A DNA stretch of 64,000 nucleotides from Phycisphaerales bacterium. Its GTDB lineage: Bacteria; Planctomycetota; Phycisphaerae; Phycisphaerales; UBA1924. Under the pieces are notes generated by a model. The model saw only the letters and a list, made by a program, of their open reading frames with translations, had not been told where the DNA came from and did not search any database. The stretch covers positions 434,001 to 498,000 of the forward strand of contig JAJDDJ010000001.1 of the NCBI GenBank assembly GCA_029260395.1, in the 5' to 3' direction. A program made the translations under genes and the position numbers. This document shows, piece by piece, positions 8,707 through 17,401 of this stretch (positions are counted from its first letter, which is position 1; every line of letters starts with the position of its first letter).

Positions 8707-8712
8707 AAGATA
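8707..8712 (-). promoter_or_regulatory. Candidate -10 element before the 8700 start
   Basis: On the minus strand TATCTT (5 of 6 to TATAAT-type elements at the conserved first, second and last positions) ends 6 bases before the ATG. This is the spacing expected for a transcript that begins at the start codon. Confidence 0.4.
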
Positions 8713-8733
8713 GGGCTGGTTGGCGGGCTCGGC

Positions 8734-9447
8734 TCAGGCTCCCAGGGCAGCACCGGCATCCGTCGCCGGGTCAGTCGGCACCGGCACCCCGAGAAAGTTG
8801 GCCAGAATCGCCGGGCCGCATCGGGTCAGGAAGCTCTCCGGGTGGAACTGCACGCCCTCAAGCGGGGCCTTGGACTCATCCGCCCAGACCCGGCGCAGGC
8901 CCATGACCACCCGCCCCGCCACATCAGCGAGACCATCGGGGCCATCGGGCTCGTCCGCCCACGCGCTCACCACAAAGCCGTCCTCGCCAGCCTTGGGCGG
9001 CTCGGGCAGGCTCGCGGGCACCACCACCAGTGAGTGGTACCGGGCTGCCTCAAAGGGCGATTCCACACCCTCAAATACACCCTGCCCGTCGTGGTGGATC
9101 ATGCTGGTCTTGCCGTGGACGGGCCGGTGGTGCTCGGCGACGGTCATGCCCGAGAGGGCTGCGATGCACTGGTGGCCTAGGCACACGCCCAGCACGGGGA
9201 TTCGGCCCGCGAAGTGCTCGATCATCGCCGGACTGATACCAGCCTCGTTGGGCGTGCAAGGCCCGGGCGAGATGACCAAGTGGCTCGGTCCGTTACCGCC
9301 GTCGAGTACATCGGCCTGAGCGGGCGTGATCTCATCGTGGCGCAGCACCTGCACATCGCGCCCGAGCTCCGCGCCGGGCATCAGGGTGCCGATGAGCTGC
9401 ACGAGGTTCCAAGTGAAGCTGTCGTAGTTATCGATGACGAGGATCAT
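8734..9447 (-). CDS. pabA: Aminodeoxychorismate/anthranilate synthase component II (glutamine amidotransferase)
   Basis: 237 residues, class I glutamine amidotransferase. It releases ammonia from glutamine for chorismate amination by a PabB or TrpE partner, in folate or tryptophan synthesis. The N-terminus [15 protein letters not shown] is the standard TrpG/PabA opening and fixes the start at ATG 9447. The nucleophile elbow GVCLGHQC holds the catalytic Cys near residue 89, and FHPES near residues 200-204 holds the catalytic His and Glu. TrpG and PabA cannot be separated by sequence, and many bacteria use one protein for both. No trpE or pabB lies next to it. A folate gene, folP, is in the window but 50 kb away. 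Confidence 0.93.
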   Translation of the reverse strand: MILVIDNYDSFTWNLVQLIGTLMPGAELGRDVQVLRHDEITPAQADVLDGGNGPSHLVISPGPCTPNEAGISPAMIEHFAGRIPVLGVCLGHQCIAALSGMTVAEHHRPVHGKTSMIHHDGQGVFEGVESPFEAARYHSLVVVPASLPEPPKAGEDGFVVSAWADEPDGPDGLADVAGRVVMGLRRVWADESKAPLEGVQFHPESFLTRCGPAILANFLGVPVPTDPATDAGAALGA

Positions 9448-9473
9448 GGCGAGGGCAAGCCTAGGAAGCTGGC

Positions 9474-9511
9474 AACAAAAAGCCCGCCCGGCCAAAACGG
9501 AACCGGGCGGG
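9474..9511 (-). terminator. Rho-independent terminator (minus strand)
   Basis: A perfect 9-bp stem (9483-9491 with 9503-9511, CCCGCCCGG type) is followed on the minus strand by TTTTTG. It lies downstream of the YtpQ-like gene and just upstream of pabA, so it separates the two transcripts. Confidence 0.75.
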
Positions 9512-9636
9512 TGCGGGCGGAATCAAGATGGCCGTCTCTCAGAGTCTCTCTACCCACCAGAAGGGGTTGAGCGGGGCATCGATTCCGCCGGATTACGCGG
9601 CGGCCACCTTTGGCCGCGAGCGACAAGCGCGGGTAC

Positions 9637-10434
9637 TCAAGCCGCCAGGTTGCAACGCCCGGCCACGCCGTCGAGCGTCACATAGAACAGCTCATGGGTG
9701 ATCGGGTACGGCAGCCTGCGGTAGTCCTGCTCCACCTTGCTGCGGACCCGCTCGACGAACGGCGCGGGGTCGTCCGAGAGCGCGACGAACATGTCGCGGG
9801 CCGGGGTGGCCACGAGGAAGTTGCCGCCTAGCTCATCGGCGAGCTTGCGGTAGAGGTTGCTCATGAGCAGGCGGGCGGCGTCGTAGCCGTCCTGCTGGCT
9901 GATGATCGCGGCCCGGCCGCCCTCTTTCGAGTCCACGAACTGGATCTCGATCTCGGGCGAATAGCGGTCGATGTTCTCGCGGGCGATCTCGTCCATCTCT
10001 TCGATGGTCAGCCCCCACTTAATGACCTGTTCGGTGGTGATGCTGACGGTCATCTGCGGCAGATCGGTCACGAACACAACCACCGTGTCGTTCACGAACG
10101 GCACATGGGCGACCAGCGCCTGGTCGAGGTGCTCAAAGATCGAGACCGGCTGAATGCGGGGCATGATCCGCTGGCGTGCGAAGTCCAGCGGCATGGTCAG
10201 CGCGTTGCTCGCGTCGGCGGCAAAGAGCTGATCGAGGTAGTTGCGGACGATCTCGTCGCCCCGCTCGGGCTCGCCCCGGACCATGCGATAGACGTTGTCA
10301 AGGTCGAGGCGTCGGCCGTTGACGAGCATCTCTCTTGGTCCGACCAGCTCGATATCGAGCCCTGGGCGGATCTCCTTGAGGAGGCACGCAACATGCTCGC
10401 TGAAGGCTTCGGGTTCTGTCGGGGGGTGTGTCAT
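9637..10434 (-). CDS. YtpQ/DUF1444-like protein
   Basis: 265 residues, soluble, matching the size of the DUF1444 (YtpQ) family, whose members have no firmly known role. Features visible: a helical head, a NALTMPLDFARQRIMPRI segment near the middle, a VVVFVTDLPQMTVSIT strand pair, a KEGGRAAIISQQDGYDAARLL segment and a C-terminal FVERVRSKVEQDYRRLPYPI region. The start ATG has a GGAGG Shine-Dalgarno 7 bases upstream. It is followed by a terminator at 9474-9511. The intergenic side (10435-10749) carries divergent promoters shared with acpP. Confidence 0.7.
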   Translation of the reverse strand: MTHPPTEPEAFSEHVACLLKEIRPGLDIELVGPREMLVNGRRLDLDNVYRMVRGEPERGDEIVRNYLDQLFAADASNALTMPLDFARQRIMPRIQPVSIFEHLDQALVAHVPFVNDTVVVFVTDLPQMTVSITTEQVIKWGLTIEEMDEIARENIDRYSPEIEIQFVDSKEGGRAAIISQQDGYDAARLLMSNLYRKLADELGGNFLVATPARDMFVALSDDPAPFVERVRSKVEQDYRRLPYPITHELFYVTLDGVAGRCNLAA

Positions 10435-10749
10435 GCGTCGTCCTCCACCGCGCTACGCGCGGTCAGACTTACACACCCGAGCCTCCGATCCGGCCCAGAG
10501 AAGTGCGGCCTGAGCCGACGTTCGCTGACCGCAGATCGAAGATTCACCCCTCACTATGCACCCTGTTCGTCGGTGAGACCAACTTTCTGCCCGACCAGCC
10601 CACACAAGCGCTCCCACGGGCAAGCCCCACCGGGATTCTCGGGCGGGTCACACACCCCCGAGCGATCAGGCTATACTCGCGGCCTGCGTTGCCAAAGGCC
10701 CCCGGTCGGTGGTTGAACGGCGGACCGTTAAGCTGTGTGGAGAATGCAC
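10435..10749. other. Divergent intergenic region, YtpQ-like gene / acpP
   Basis: 315 bp without a gene. It holds the acpP promoter (-10 at 10672-10677) and presumably one for the opposite gene. An inverted repeat CTCGGG/CCCGAG at 10638-10643 and 10657-10662 brackets the expected acpP -35 position and could be an operator. I see nothing else in it. Confidence 0.4.
10672..10677 (+). promoter_or_regulatory. acpP promoter -10
   Basis: TATACT, 5 of 6 to consensus, about 70 bases before the acpP start. The matching -35 at about 10649 is poor (CACACA), which would fit a regulated promoter; the inverted repeat at 10638-10662 overlaps it. Confidence 0.5.
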
Positions 10750-10998
10750 GTGACCGAACAGGAAATCGAGACCAAAGTCATCGAGATTGTCGCCGAGCAG
10801 ATGGGTGCCGATAAGGCGTCGATCTCAAGGGCCACGCACTTCGTGGACGACCTCAACGCCGACAGCCTCGACACCGTCGAGCTGGTCATGGAGTTCGAGG
10901 ACGAGTTCGATACTGACATCCCCGACGACAAGGCCGAGCAGATTAAGACCGTCGGCGAAGTCATCGCGTTCGTTATGCAGGCCCGCGGGGCCGAGTAA
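10750..10998 (+). CDS. acpP: Acyl carrier protein
   Basis: 82 residues, acidic, carrying growing fatty acyl chains on a phosphopantetheine arm. The attachment site is Ser39 in the DSL motif (NADSLDTVEL). I choose GTG 10750 because GGAGA lies 6 bases upstream and the product then starts MTEQEIE, the usual length for ACP; in-frame ATG 10744 would put the Shine-Dalgarno directly against the start, and GTG 10735 is less likely. It is followed 39 bp later by fabF, the classical pairing in fatty acid synthesis. Confidence 0.95.
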   Translation: MTEQEIETKVIEIVAEQMGADKASISRATHFVDDLNADSLDTVELVMEFEDEFDTDIPDDKAEQIKTVGEVIAFVMQARGAE

Positions 10999-11037
10999 GG
11001 CTCAGCCCGCAAGGGATTGAGCCGAGCACGAACCACT

Positions 11038-12327
11038 ATGCCCACTCGCCAAAGCCAGCAGCACCGCGTGGTTATCACCGGCGTCGGAGCGCTGACCAAT
11101 CTAGGTCCTGACGCGCCCTCCACCTGGGAGGCCATGCGTGAGGGCCGAAGCGGCATCAGCCTCATCGAGGGCGAGGCGTTTGACGAATACCCGGACGCCA
11201 ACTGGCACTGCAAAATTGCGGGCCAGATCAAGCACACCGACCCCGATTCTCTGCTTGACCGCAAAGAAGCCAAGAGACTCGACCGCTGCACCAAGCTCGG
11301 CATGGTCGCTGCTATCGAGGCGGTACGCGAGTCGGGTATCGACTTCGCCAAAGAGAACCCCGAACGCTGCGGCGTGATCATTGGTTCGGGCGTGGGCGGC
11401 ATTAGCTCGATCGAAGAAGGTGTGCGGGTGCTGGTCAGCCGAGGGCCCGACCGCATCAACCCCTTCACCGTGCCCCGGCTCATGGTCAACGCCATCGCGG
11501 GCAACGTCTCGATCAAGTACGGCCTCGAAGGCCCTGCATCGGCCCACGCCACAGCGTGCGCCAGCTCGGGCCACGCCATCGGTGATGCCATTCAGCACTT
11601 GCGGCTGGGGATGGCCGATGTGATGCTCGCGGGCGGCTCCGAGGCGGCGTGCACACCGCTGTGCGTCGGTGCCTTCATGACCATGAAGGCCCTGAGCACC
11701 CGCAACGATGCGCCCACGAAAGCCAGCAGACCCTTCGATGTGGACCGCGATGGGTTCGTGCTCTCTGAGGGCGCTTCGATCTGCGTGCTGGAGACCGAAA
11801 AGCACGCCAAGGCCCGTGGAGCGAACATCCTCGCCGAGTTTGTGGGCTTTGGAAACTCCTGCGATGCTCAGCACATCACCGCCCCCGATGCGCAGGGCCG
11901 GGGCGCGGCCCGCTCGATGCGGATGGCCCTCGCCGATTCCGGCCTTGACCCGACCGAGATCGGGTACGTCAATGCACATGGCACCTCGACCCCTCTTGGC
12001 GACAAGGCCGAGGTCGCAGCGGTGCTCGGGGTCTTTGGCGACCATGTCCGCGCCAGCGCGGGCGGCAAGCTCATGATGAGTTCCACCAAGTCCGTCCACG
12101 GCCACTGCCTGGGCGCTTCGGGGGCCGTCGAGAGCGTCGCGTGCATCCACGCGGTCCGCGACGGCGTAATCGCCCCCACGATCAACCTCGACAACCCCGA
12201 CGAGGGCTTCGACCTCGACCTCGTGCCCCACACCGCCCGCGAGCGGCAGATCCGCTACGCCATGAACAACACGTTCGGCTTCGGCGGGCACAACGTCACG
12301 CTCATTGTTGGCCGATACGACGGGTAG
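11038..12327 (+). CDS. fabF: 3-oxoacyl-[acyl-carrier-protein] synthase II
   Basis: 429 residues, beta-ketoacyl-ACP synthase of the KAS II type, which extends acyl-ACP with malonyl-ACP. The Cys-His-His triad is complete: Cys174 (TACASSGHA), His314 (NAHGTSTPLGD) and His354 (KSVHGHCLGASGA). The glycine-rich tail GFGGHNVTLI closes the fold. The start at ATG 11038 gives an N-terminus only slightly longer than usual; a TTG at 11017 is possible in frame with AAGGGA just before it. It lies directly behind acpP and probably shares its transcript. Confidence 0.95.
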   Translation: MPTRQSQQHRVVITGVGALTNLGPDAPSTWEAMREGRSGISLIEGEAFDEYPDANWHCKIAGQIKHTDPDSLLDRKEAKRLDRCTKLGMVAAIEAVRESGIDFAKENPERCGVIIGSGVGGISSIEEGVRVLVSRGPDRINPFTVPRLMVNAIAGNVSIKYGLEGPASAHATACASSGHAIGDAIQHLRLGMADVMLAGGSEAACTPLCVGAFMTMKALSTRNDAPTKASRPFDVDRDGFVLSEGASICVLETEKHAKARGANILAEFVGFGNSCDAQHITAPDAQGRGAARSMRMALADSGLDPTEIGYVNAHGTSTPLGDKAEVAAVLGVFGDHVRASAGGKLMMSSTKSVHGHCLGASGAVESVACIHAVRDGVIAPTINLDNPDEGFDLDLVPHTARERQIRYAMNNTFGFGGHNVTLIVGRYDG

Positions 12328-12409
12328 ACCCTCCGGGCGCTCCAACCAATCCACTCGGCACGCGCTTTGCGAGACCCACCATCGCCAACACGATGGCCGG
12401 AGGTCCCCT

Positions 12410-12751
12410 ATGGCGATGCGTTCCAAGTCCGTTCTCTCGATCGAGGTCCCGGTCATTGTCTATTTAGCCGAACGGTCGTTCACCACCGCTGAGATCATGC
12501 GGCTGGTGCCCGGCTCGATCATCGAGATGGCCAAGCAGGCCGACAAAGACCTTGATCTGTATATCAGCAACAGGCGTGTCGGCACCGGGACCGCAGTGAA
12601 AGTGGGCGAGAACTTCGGGCTGCGGGTCACGTCGATGATTGAGCCCGTGGCGCGGCTTGAGGCGGCACTGGATGATGCCGCGGTGCCCCCGGAGGCACCC
12701 GCCCCAACCGAGACAGCCAGCGACTCGCCTGCCGAGGCAGAGGCCGCGTAA
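12410..12751 (+). CDS. FliN-like SpoA-domain protein
   Basis: 113 residues. Residues about 8-80 form a SpoA (surface presentation of antigens) domain as in FliN and YscQ/SctQ: a VLSIEVPVIVYLAERS opening, a LVPGSIIEM turn, then a DLDLYISNRRVGTGTAVKVG strand pair. The tail is Ala/Pro/Glu-rich and likely disordered. The start at ATG 12410 has a GGAGG Shine-Dalgarno 7 bases upstream. FliN forms the C-ring of the flagellar motor, but no flagellar gene is near; the neighbours are fabF and purM. It could be a true FliN outside its operon or a SpoA protein with another role. Confidence 0.7.
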   Translation: MAMRSKSVLSIEVPVIVYLAERSFTTAEIMRLVPGSIIEMAKQADKDLDLYISNRRVGTGTAVKVGENFGLRVTSMIEPVARLEAALDDAAVPPEAPAPTETASDSPAEAEAA

Positions 12752-12763
12752 GTAAGAACGGCT

Positions 12764-13876
12764 CTAGCGGACCCGGCCCTTGCCTCGCATGATCCTGCCG
12801 ATGGTGTAGACGGTTTCGCCCGATCGGCGCAATCGTTGCGCGACCGCCTCGGCAAACGTCGGCCGCACCACCACGACGTACCCGATGCCCATGTTGAACA
12901 CCCGCCGCATCTCGGCCTGTTCAACCTTGCCCTTGGCCTGCAAAAACTCCAACACCGGCGGCACAGGCCACGCTGACCAGTCGAGCTTGGCGTCAACACT
13001 CGGTCCCAGCGACCGGGCGAGGTTGTCGGCCAACCCGCCGCCCGTGATGTGCGCCATCGCGGTGACCACCTTCTTCACCCGGTAAGCCCGATCGAGCCTC
13101 GTGATGGACTCCGCGTAGAGCCTTGTCGGCTCGAGCAGCGCTTCACCGAGCGTCGGGCACAAGCCATCGGGCCGTTCGAGCTCGGGGTACGCCCTGTCGA
13201 GCTTGAGCCTGGCGCTCTTGAGAATCGCGCGGATCAGCGTGTAGCCGTTGGAGTGCGGCCCGCTCGAAGCAAGGCCCAGCACGACATCACCCGGCTCGGG
13301 CCTGCGGGCCTTCATCGCGCGCTTCAGTTCAACAACCCCCACCGCGAACCCGTTGAGATCAAAGTCGCCCGGCGCGTAAAGGTCGCCCATCTCGGCCGTC
13401 TCGCCCCCCAGCAGCGCACAGCCCGCGATCTCGCACCCCTTGGCCACGCCTGCCATCAGGGCCGCCATCACGCGCGGCTCGACCTGAGGTACCGAGAGAA
13501 TGTCCAGGAAGAAAAGCGGCTCGGCGCCTTCCACAATCAAGTCGTTGACGTTCATTCCGACCAAGTCGATCCCGATGGTGTCGTAGACCTGCATCTGCTG
13601 GGCGATGCGAATCTTGGTCCCCACCCCGTCGGCACACGCGCACAGCACCGGCTCGCGGTAGTTCCGCTTGAACAGCTTCTGGTCGTAGTCCAAGCGGAAC
13701 ATGCCCGCGAATCCGCCCGGATTGGCCAGCACGCGAGGCCCGTGCGTCCGCCGCATCAGCGATGGGAGCTGGCCTACGAACCGGTCGTAGCGGTCCAGGT
13801 CGATCCCGCTCGAGGCGTAGGTCAGCGGACGGGGAGGGGTGGGCGAACCTCGATCAGCGGTGCGTGGAGGGGGCAT
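12764..13876 (-). CDS. purM: Phosphoribosylformylglycinamidine cyclo-ligase
   Basis: 370 residues, AIR synthetase, which closes the imidazole ring in purine synthesis using ATP. Typical features: YASSGIDLDRYDRFV near the N-terminus, the ADGVGTK motif, the VNDLIVEGAEPLFFLDIL stretch, GGETAEM and the HITGGGL motif in the C-terminal half. The length is slightly above the usual 345 because of a Pro/Arg-rich N-terminal extension. The start ATG 13876 has no Shine-Dalgarno; TATCCT lies 10 bases upstream. It is divergent from metK with 114 bp between them. Confidence 0.95.
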   Translation of the reverse strand: MPPPRTADRGSPTPPRPLTYASSGIDLDRYDRFVGQLPSLMRRTHGPRVLANPGGFAGMFRLDYDQKLFKRNYREPVLCACADGVGTKIRIAQQMQVYDTIGIDLVGMNVNDLIVEGAEPLFFLDILSVPQVEPRVMAALMAGVAKGCEIAGCALLGGETAEMGDLYAPGDFDLNGFAVGVVELKRAMKARRPEPGDVVLGLASSGPHSNGYTLIRAILKSARLKLDRAYPELERPDGLCPTLGEALLEPTRLYAESITRLDRAYRVKKVVTAMAHITGGGLADNLARSLGPSVDAKLDWSAWPVPPVLEFLQAKGKVEQAEMRRVFNMGIGYVVVVRPTFAEAVAQRLRRSGETVYTIGRIMRGKGRVR

Positions 13877-13948
13877 GTTCGCACAGAGGATAGCGGGCCG
13901 CCGGGGCTCCCGGAAAGCCGTTTGCTCCGGGTGGCATTGCTACAGTTA

Positions 13949-13962
13949 TGACTGACAAGTCA
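13949..13962 (+). other. Small hairpin in the metK leader
   Basis: TGACT-GACA-AGTCA forms a 5-bp stem with a 4-base loop, 29 bases before the metK start, between purM and metK. I looked for a SAM riboswitch here and could not match a known class, so no function is assigned. Confidence 0.3.
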
Positions 13963-13990
13963 GCTAGAACCACGCAGCGAGGATCACACA

Positions 13991-15184
13991 ATGCCGAACT
14001 ACCTTTTCACCAGCGAATCCGTCTCGATGGGCCACCCGGACAAGATCTGCGACCAGATCTCCGATGCCATTCTCGATGCCCTGCTCGAGTCTGATGCCTA
14101 CTCCAGGGTCGCGGTCGAGACACTCGTCGCCACCGGCCTCGTCGTCGTCGCGGGCGAGGTCACGACCGATGCCTACGTCGAGATTCAGGACATCGTCCGC
14201 CAGACAATCCGCGAGATCGGGTACACCTCGGGCGACATGCGCTTCGATGCCGAGAGCTGCTCAGTCCTCGTCGCCCTCAACAAGCAGAGCACTGAGATCG
14301 CTCAGGGCGTCGACCGTGACGGAGCGGGCGACCAGGGCCTGATGTTCGGCTACGCCTGCAAAGAGACTCCCGAACTGATGCCGCTGCCGATCATGCTCAG
14401 CCACCGCCTCGTCGCGCGGCAGGCCGAATGCCGGCGTGAGGGCATCATCCCCGGTCTGCGCCCCGATGCCAAGAGCCAGGTCACCGTCGAGTACGACGAG
14501 AGCGGCAAGCCTGCCGCGATCGACACAGTGGTCCTCTCCACCCAGCACGACAAGAGCTGGAGCGGCAAGGCTCGTCAGGAAGAACTTAAGAAGCAGGTCA
14601 TCGACCACATCATCAAGCCCGTGCTCGGAGAGTGGTGGCACCCGGGCATCACCGTCCACATGAACCCGACGGGCGCGTTCGAGATCGGCGGGCCTCACGG
14701 CGACGCCGGCCTCACCGGCCGAAAGATCATCGTCGATACCTACGGGGGGCGCGGCCGTCACGGCGGCGGTGCCTTCAGCGGCAAGGACCCGACCAAGGTC
14801 GACCGCTCGGCAGCCTACATGGCACGCTACATCGCCAAGAACATTGTCGCCGCCGACATCGCGACGGAATGCGAGATCCAGCTCAGCTACGCCATCGGCG
14901 TCCCCGAGCCCACCAGTATCAAGATCGAGACCTTCGGCACCGGCAAGTTCGACGAAGAGAAGATCGCCAAGGCTGTCCGCGAGGTCTTTGGCCTGCGCCC
15001 CAAGCAAATCATCGATACCCTCGGCCTGCGTTCACCCATCTTTGCCACCACCGCACGCCACGGGCACTTCGGCCGCTCGCCCGGCAAGACCAAGGACGGC
15101 AAGCACGACACGTTCACCTGGGAGCGCACCGACAAGGTCGATGCGCTGCAGAAAGCCCTCGCCGGCGCTGAAGTGATGGTCTGA
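13991..15184 (+). CDS. metK: S-adenosylmethionine synthetase
   Basis: 397 residues, makes SAM from methionine and ATP. All three signature regions are seen: [13 protein letters not shown] at the N-terminus, [13 protein letters not shown] near residues 115-130 and [19 protein letters not shown] near residues 255-275. Length and order fit the family exactly. The start ATG 13991 has a GAGGA Shine-Dalgarno 7 bases upstream. It ends 5 bp before the convergent nadD stop, leaving no space for a terminator between them. Confidence 0.98.
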   Translation: MPNYLFTSESVSMGHPDKICDQISDAILDALLESDAYSRVAVETLVATGLVVVAGEVTTDAYVEIQDIVRQTIREIGYTSGDMRFDAESCSVLVALNKQSTEIAQGVDRDGAGDQGLMFGYACKETPELMPLPIMLSHRLVARQAECRREGIIPGLRPDAKSQVTVEYDESGKPAAIDTVVLSTQHDKSWSGKARQEELKKQVIDHIIKPVLGEWWHPGITVHMNPTGAFEIGGPHGDAGLTGRKIIVDTYGGRGRHGGGAFSGKDPTKVDRSAAYMARYIAKNIVAADIATECEIQLSYAIGVPEPTSIKIETFGTGKFDEEKIAKAVREVFGLRPKQIIDTLGLRSPIFATTARHGHFGRSPGKTKDGKHDTFTWERTDKVDALQKALAGAEVMV

Positions 15185-15189
15185 ACCGT

Positions 15190-15954
15190 TCATTTACTCG
15201 GACGGTCAGGTTGTTGGCGAGTCCCGTATAACCCATGCTCACGGATGAACAGCTCCACCTCTGGGTGGAGTTGTTCTGCGCCCAAGGATTCGCCCGCAGC
15301 GAGTCGTTCGCGCAGGGCCGTCGCGTTGGTATCAAACACAGGCAGCTCGACGATGCGATCGATCCACCACGCGCGATCAGCGGGTGTCCACTCGCCGGCT
15401 TGGCGCAGTGCTGAGTCCAGCGCGTGCGCATCGCTTACGGGCGGCCTCAGCATGACCACCGGCTCAGCAAGCCGAAGGATCTCGCGGTAGTCCTTCCACT
15501 TATGGAAAGACGCCGCCTGATCCGCGCCGATGAGAAACCGCAGCGTTGAACTGGGTCCCAGCTGCGCGCGCGCCGCGCGCAGCGTGTGCACCCAGAACGA
15601 GGCGCCGCCCTCGTGCGCACGCTCGATCTCCTCAGTCCATACCGCAACGCTTGCCACGCCAGCCAACGCGAGCTGGAGCATGCACACGCGCTGGTTGTCG
15701 CTGGCCGAGGGGCCCAAGTGCTTGTGGGGGGACCGAGCGGCGGGCACGAACACCAGCCACGATCCATCGGGCATCGCAGTGCCACGGGCGAGCTGCGAGA
15801 GCCCGATGTGCGCCGAATGAGGCGGATCGAATGTCCCCCCGAACAGCAGCACACCGCGGGCATCACCCGCTGGCCCTGCGAGAAAGTCCGGCAGGTTTGC
15901 GCCAGCGGGCACGAGGCCGCAGTCGGGATCTCTTTGTCTACGGCCTGTCGTCAC
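15190..15954 (-). CDS. nadD: Nicotinate-nucleotide adenylyltransferase
   Basis: 254 residues with GTG 15954 as start; adenylylates nicotinate mononucleotide in NAD synthesis. The nucleotidyltransferase motif GGTFDPPHSAH is at about residues 38-48, with SPHK at about 73, LIGADQAASFHKW in the middle and a C-terminal TNATALRERLAAG in place of the usual ISSTxIR. The N-terminal 35 residues before the Rossmann strand are longer than normal, so a later GTG is possible. TATCGT lies 5 bases before GTG 15954, favouring this start. The opposite-strand tRNA-Glu lies upstream. Confidence 0.92.
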   Translation of the reverse strand: MTTGRRQRDPDCGLVPAGANLPDFLAGPAGDARGVLLFGGTFDPPHSAHIGLSQLARGTAMPDGSWLVFVPAARSPHKHLGPSASDNQRVCMLQLALAGVASVAVWTEEIERAHEGGASFWVHTLRAARAQLGPSSTLRFLIGADQAASFHKWKDYREILRLAEPVVMLRPPVSDAHALDSALRQAGEWTPADRAWWIDRIVELPVFDTNATALRERLAAGESLGAEQLHPEVELFIREHGLYGTRQQPDRPSK

Positions 15955-15959
15955 GGGCA

Positions 15960-15965
15960 ACGATA
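15960..15965 (-). promoter_or_regulatory. Candidate -10 element, nadD
   Basis: On the minus strand TATCGT ends 5 bases before GTG 15954, without a Shine-Dalgarno sequence between them. It helps choose the start and suggests a leaderless message. Confidence 0.4.
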
Positions 15966-16055
15966 AGGGCCGACAACGCAGCCCGCCCTAAGAGCGGTTT
16001 TCGTAGGCCTAGTGCTGTGCCGGACCGGGGGCAGGGGTACTACCATCGGCCCGGC

Positions 16056-16130
16056 GGCCCCGTCGTCTAGTCTGGTCCAGGACACCAGGTTTTCATCCTG
16101 GTAACACGGGTTCGAATCCCGTCGGGGTCA
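16056..16130 (+). tRNA. tRNA-Glu (anticodon TTC)
   Basis: 75 bases fold as a full cloverleaf. The acceptor stem GGCCCCG pairs with CGGGGTC (one G-T pair), the discriminator is A, the anticodon stem CCAGG/CCTGG encloses the loop TTTTCAT with anticodon TTC (16092-16094), and the T arm carries GTTCGAATC. The 3' CCA is not encoded and must be added. It stands alone between nadD and a coiled-coil protein gene. Confidence 0.95.
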
Positions 16131-16363
16131 TTTCCGCGCAAGCGCTCCCGAATCCGTCGGCGCGAAGATTCTTCGCACCGCTCTGCGATGCGCAGGCGGG
16201 CCCAGCGCCCCCAGAATCCAGTTTCACTCTTGAAACCACGGGTCGCGCGGGCGCGGTCGGTCCACACGCGGTTGATCGCCACCGCGCCCGTCGATACCGT
16301 GCGATGGGAACAACCGGGCCGGGGCCATCGCGGCTCGGCCCATCTCCAAGGAGGGAGCTACGC

Positions 16364-17317
16364 ATGGGTGTCTTCGGCAAACTGAGCGGTCTTTTCGGCT
16401 CGAACAAGTCCAAGCGGCCCGCGCCGCCCGTCCCGGCTGGCTCGCCTGTCGGCGGCGCTGCACGCAGCACATTCACCCCCCCAACCCCAAATAAGCCAAC
16501 GCCCGCGAGCACCGAGAGCAACGGCTCAGCTGCGTGGTCGAACTCCTCGACCGCGACGCTCGAACCCAAAGCCAGCCGCGTGGTCATCGACCTAACGGAC
16601 GAACAAGGCGAGCAGGCGTCGGCAACCGACCGTACGGTTCGGATCTCGCGGCAGGACTCGGACGACATGCTGGGCGACTTGTCTGGCGACGTGCCCCCGC
16701 CGCCGCCGGCGTTTAGGGCCAACGTTCCCACTGCGGAGCGCGACGACAGCCTCGACCCTGTGCGCACGCCCAAGAACCGCCAGGAACTCATCGAGGAGCT
16801 CCAGAAGAACTACGCGGAAGTTGTCACGCTTGTGCGCAAGATGGACGGCCATCTCGACCGCCAGGACAAACGCTCGGTCCGCCTGCTGGAGATCGCCGAG
16901 ACGCTGCCCACCGCGATCGAGGACCTGAGCGCCATCCGCCAGCAGCACTCGAAGCTGGCCGAGGCCATTGACTCCCTGACCGCGGCCACCAAGCAGAGCT
17001 CTTCGAGCAACGAGGCAGCCCAGAGCATGCAGATCAAGGCGCTGGGCGAGGTCCGGTCGCTAATGGAGCAGTCCGAGGGCCACGAACGCCGCGTGGCGGA
17101 ATCGCTCGACGAGTTCAAGGCCTCGATCGGTGAGGTCGCGACCTCCACTGGCAGGCTCGGGGGCGTGCTCGAGGGCATGGACTCGCGCCAAGCTCGCCGA
17201 GAGAACGAGCTGCGGCAAGCTATCGTGAGCGGGCAGAAGTGGATGACGACCGCGGTGGTGCTCGGGCTTGTGTGCCTGGGCATCGTCGTGATCGTTGGCG
17301 TGCTGGCCTTTGCCTGA
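16364..17317 (+). CDS. Tail-anchored coiled-coil protein
   Basis: 317 residues. The N-terminal 140 residues are low in complexity (Pro, Ser, Thr, Lys) and probably disordered. Residues about 145-280 are rich in heptads (QELIEELQKNYAEVV, LLEIAETLP, LRQAIVSG), predicting a coiled coil. A single transmembrane helix at about residues 292-315 ends the protein, so it is likely anchored at its C-terminus with the body in the cytoplasm. The start at ATG 16364 has a strong AGGAGGGA Shine-Dalgarno. No family recognised; a structural or organising role at the membrane is possible. Confidence 0.75.
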   Translation: MGVFGKLSGLFGSNKSKRPAPPVPAGSPVGGAARSTFTPPTPNKPTPASTESNGSAAWSNSSTATLEPKASRVVIDLTDEQGEQASATDRTVRISRQDSDDMLGDLSGDVPPPPPAFRANVPTAERDDSLDPVRTPKNRQELIEELQKNYAEVVTLVRKMDGHLDRQDKRSVRLLEIAETLPTAIEDLSAIRQQHSKLAEAIDSLTAATKQSSSSNEAAQSMQIKALGEVRSLMEQSEGHERRVAESLDEFKASIGEVATSTGRLGGVLEGMDSRQARRENELRQAIVSGQKWMTTAVVLGLVCLGIVVIVGVLAFA

Positions 17318-17365
17318 TCTTTTGCAGCAATCGGGTCAATCAATCTCATTCAGCGGCTAGGGCAC

Positions 17366-17395
17366 TTGCCAAGGTGGCCTGTGCGCCCTGATACT
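17366..17395 (+). promoter_or_regulatory. Promoter with -10 six bases before the start codon
   Basis: TTGCCA (17366-17371), 18-base spacer, GATACT (17390-17395), then 6 bases to ATG 17402. Both boxes match sigma-70 consensus well, and the first transcribed base would be at or next to the A of the ATG, so the message should be leaderless. Confidence 0.6.
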
Positions 17396-17401
17396 GCCCG
17401 C

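Noticed and set aside
9599..9616. GCGGCCA/TGGCCGC hairpin just behind the YtpQ-like gene as a terminator
   Set aside because: No T-run on either side; the clear terminator lies at 9474-9511.
13877..13990. SAM riboswitch before metK
   Set aside because: I found a small hairpin but no match to the core of a known class, so it is not listed as a riboswitch.
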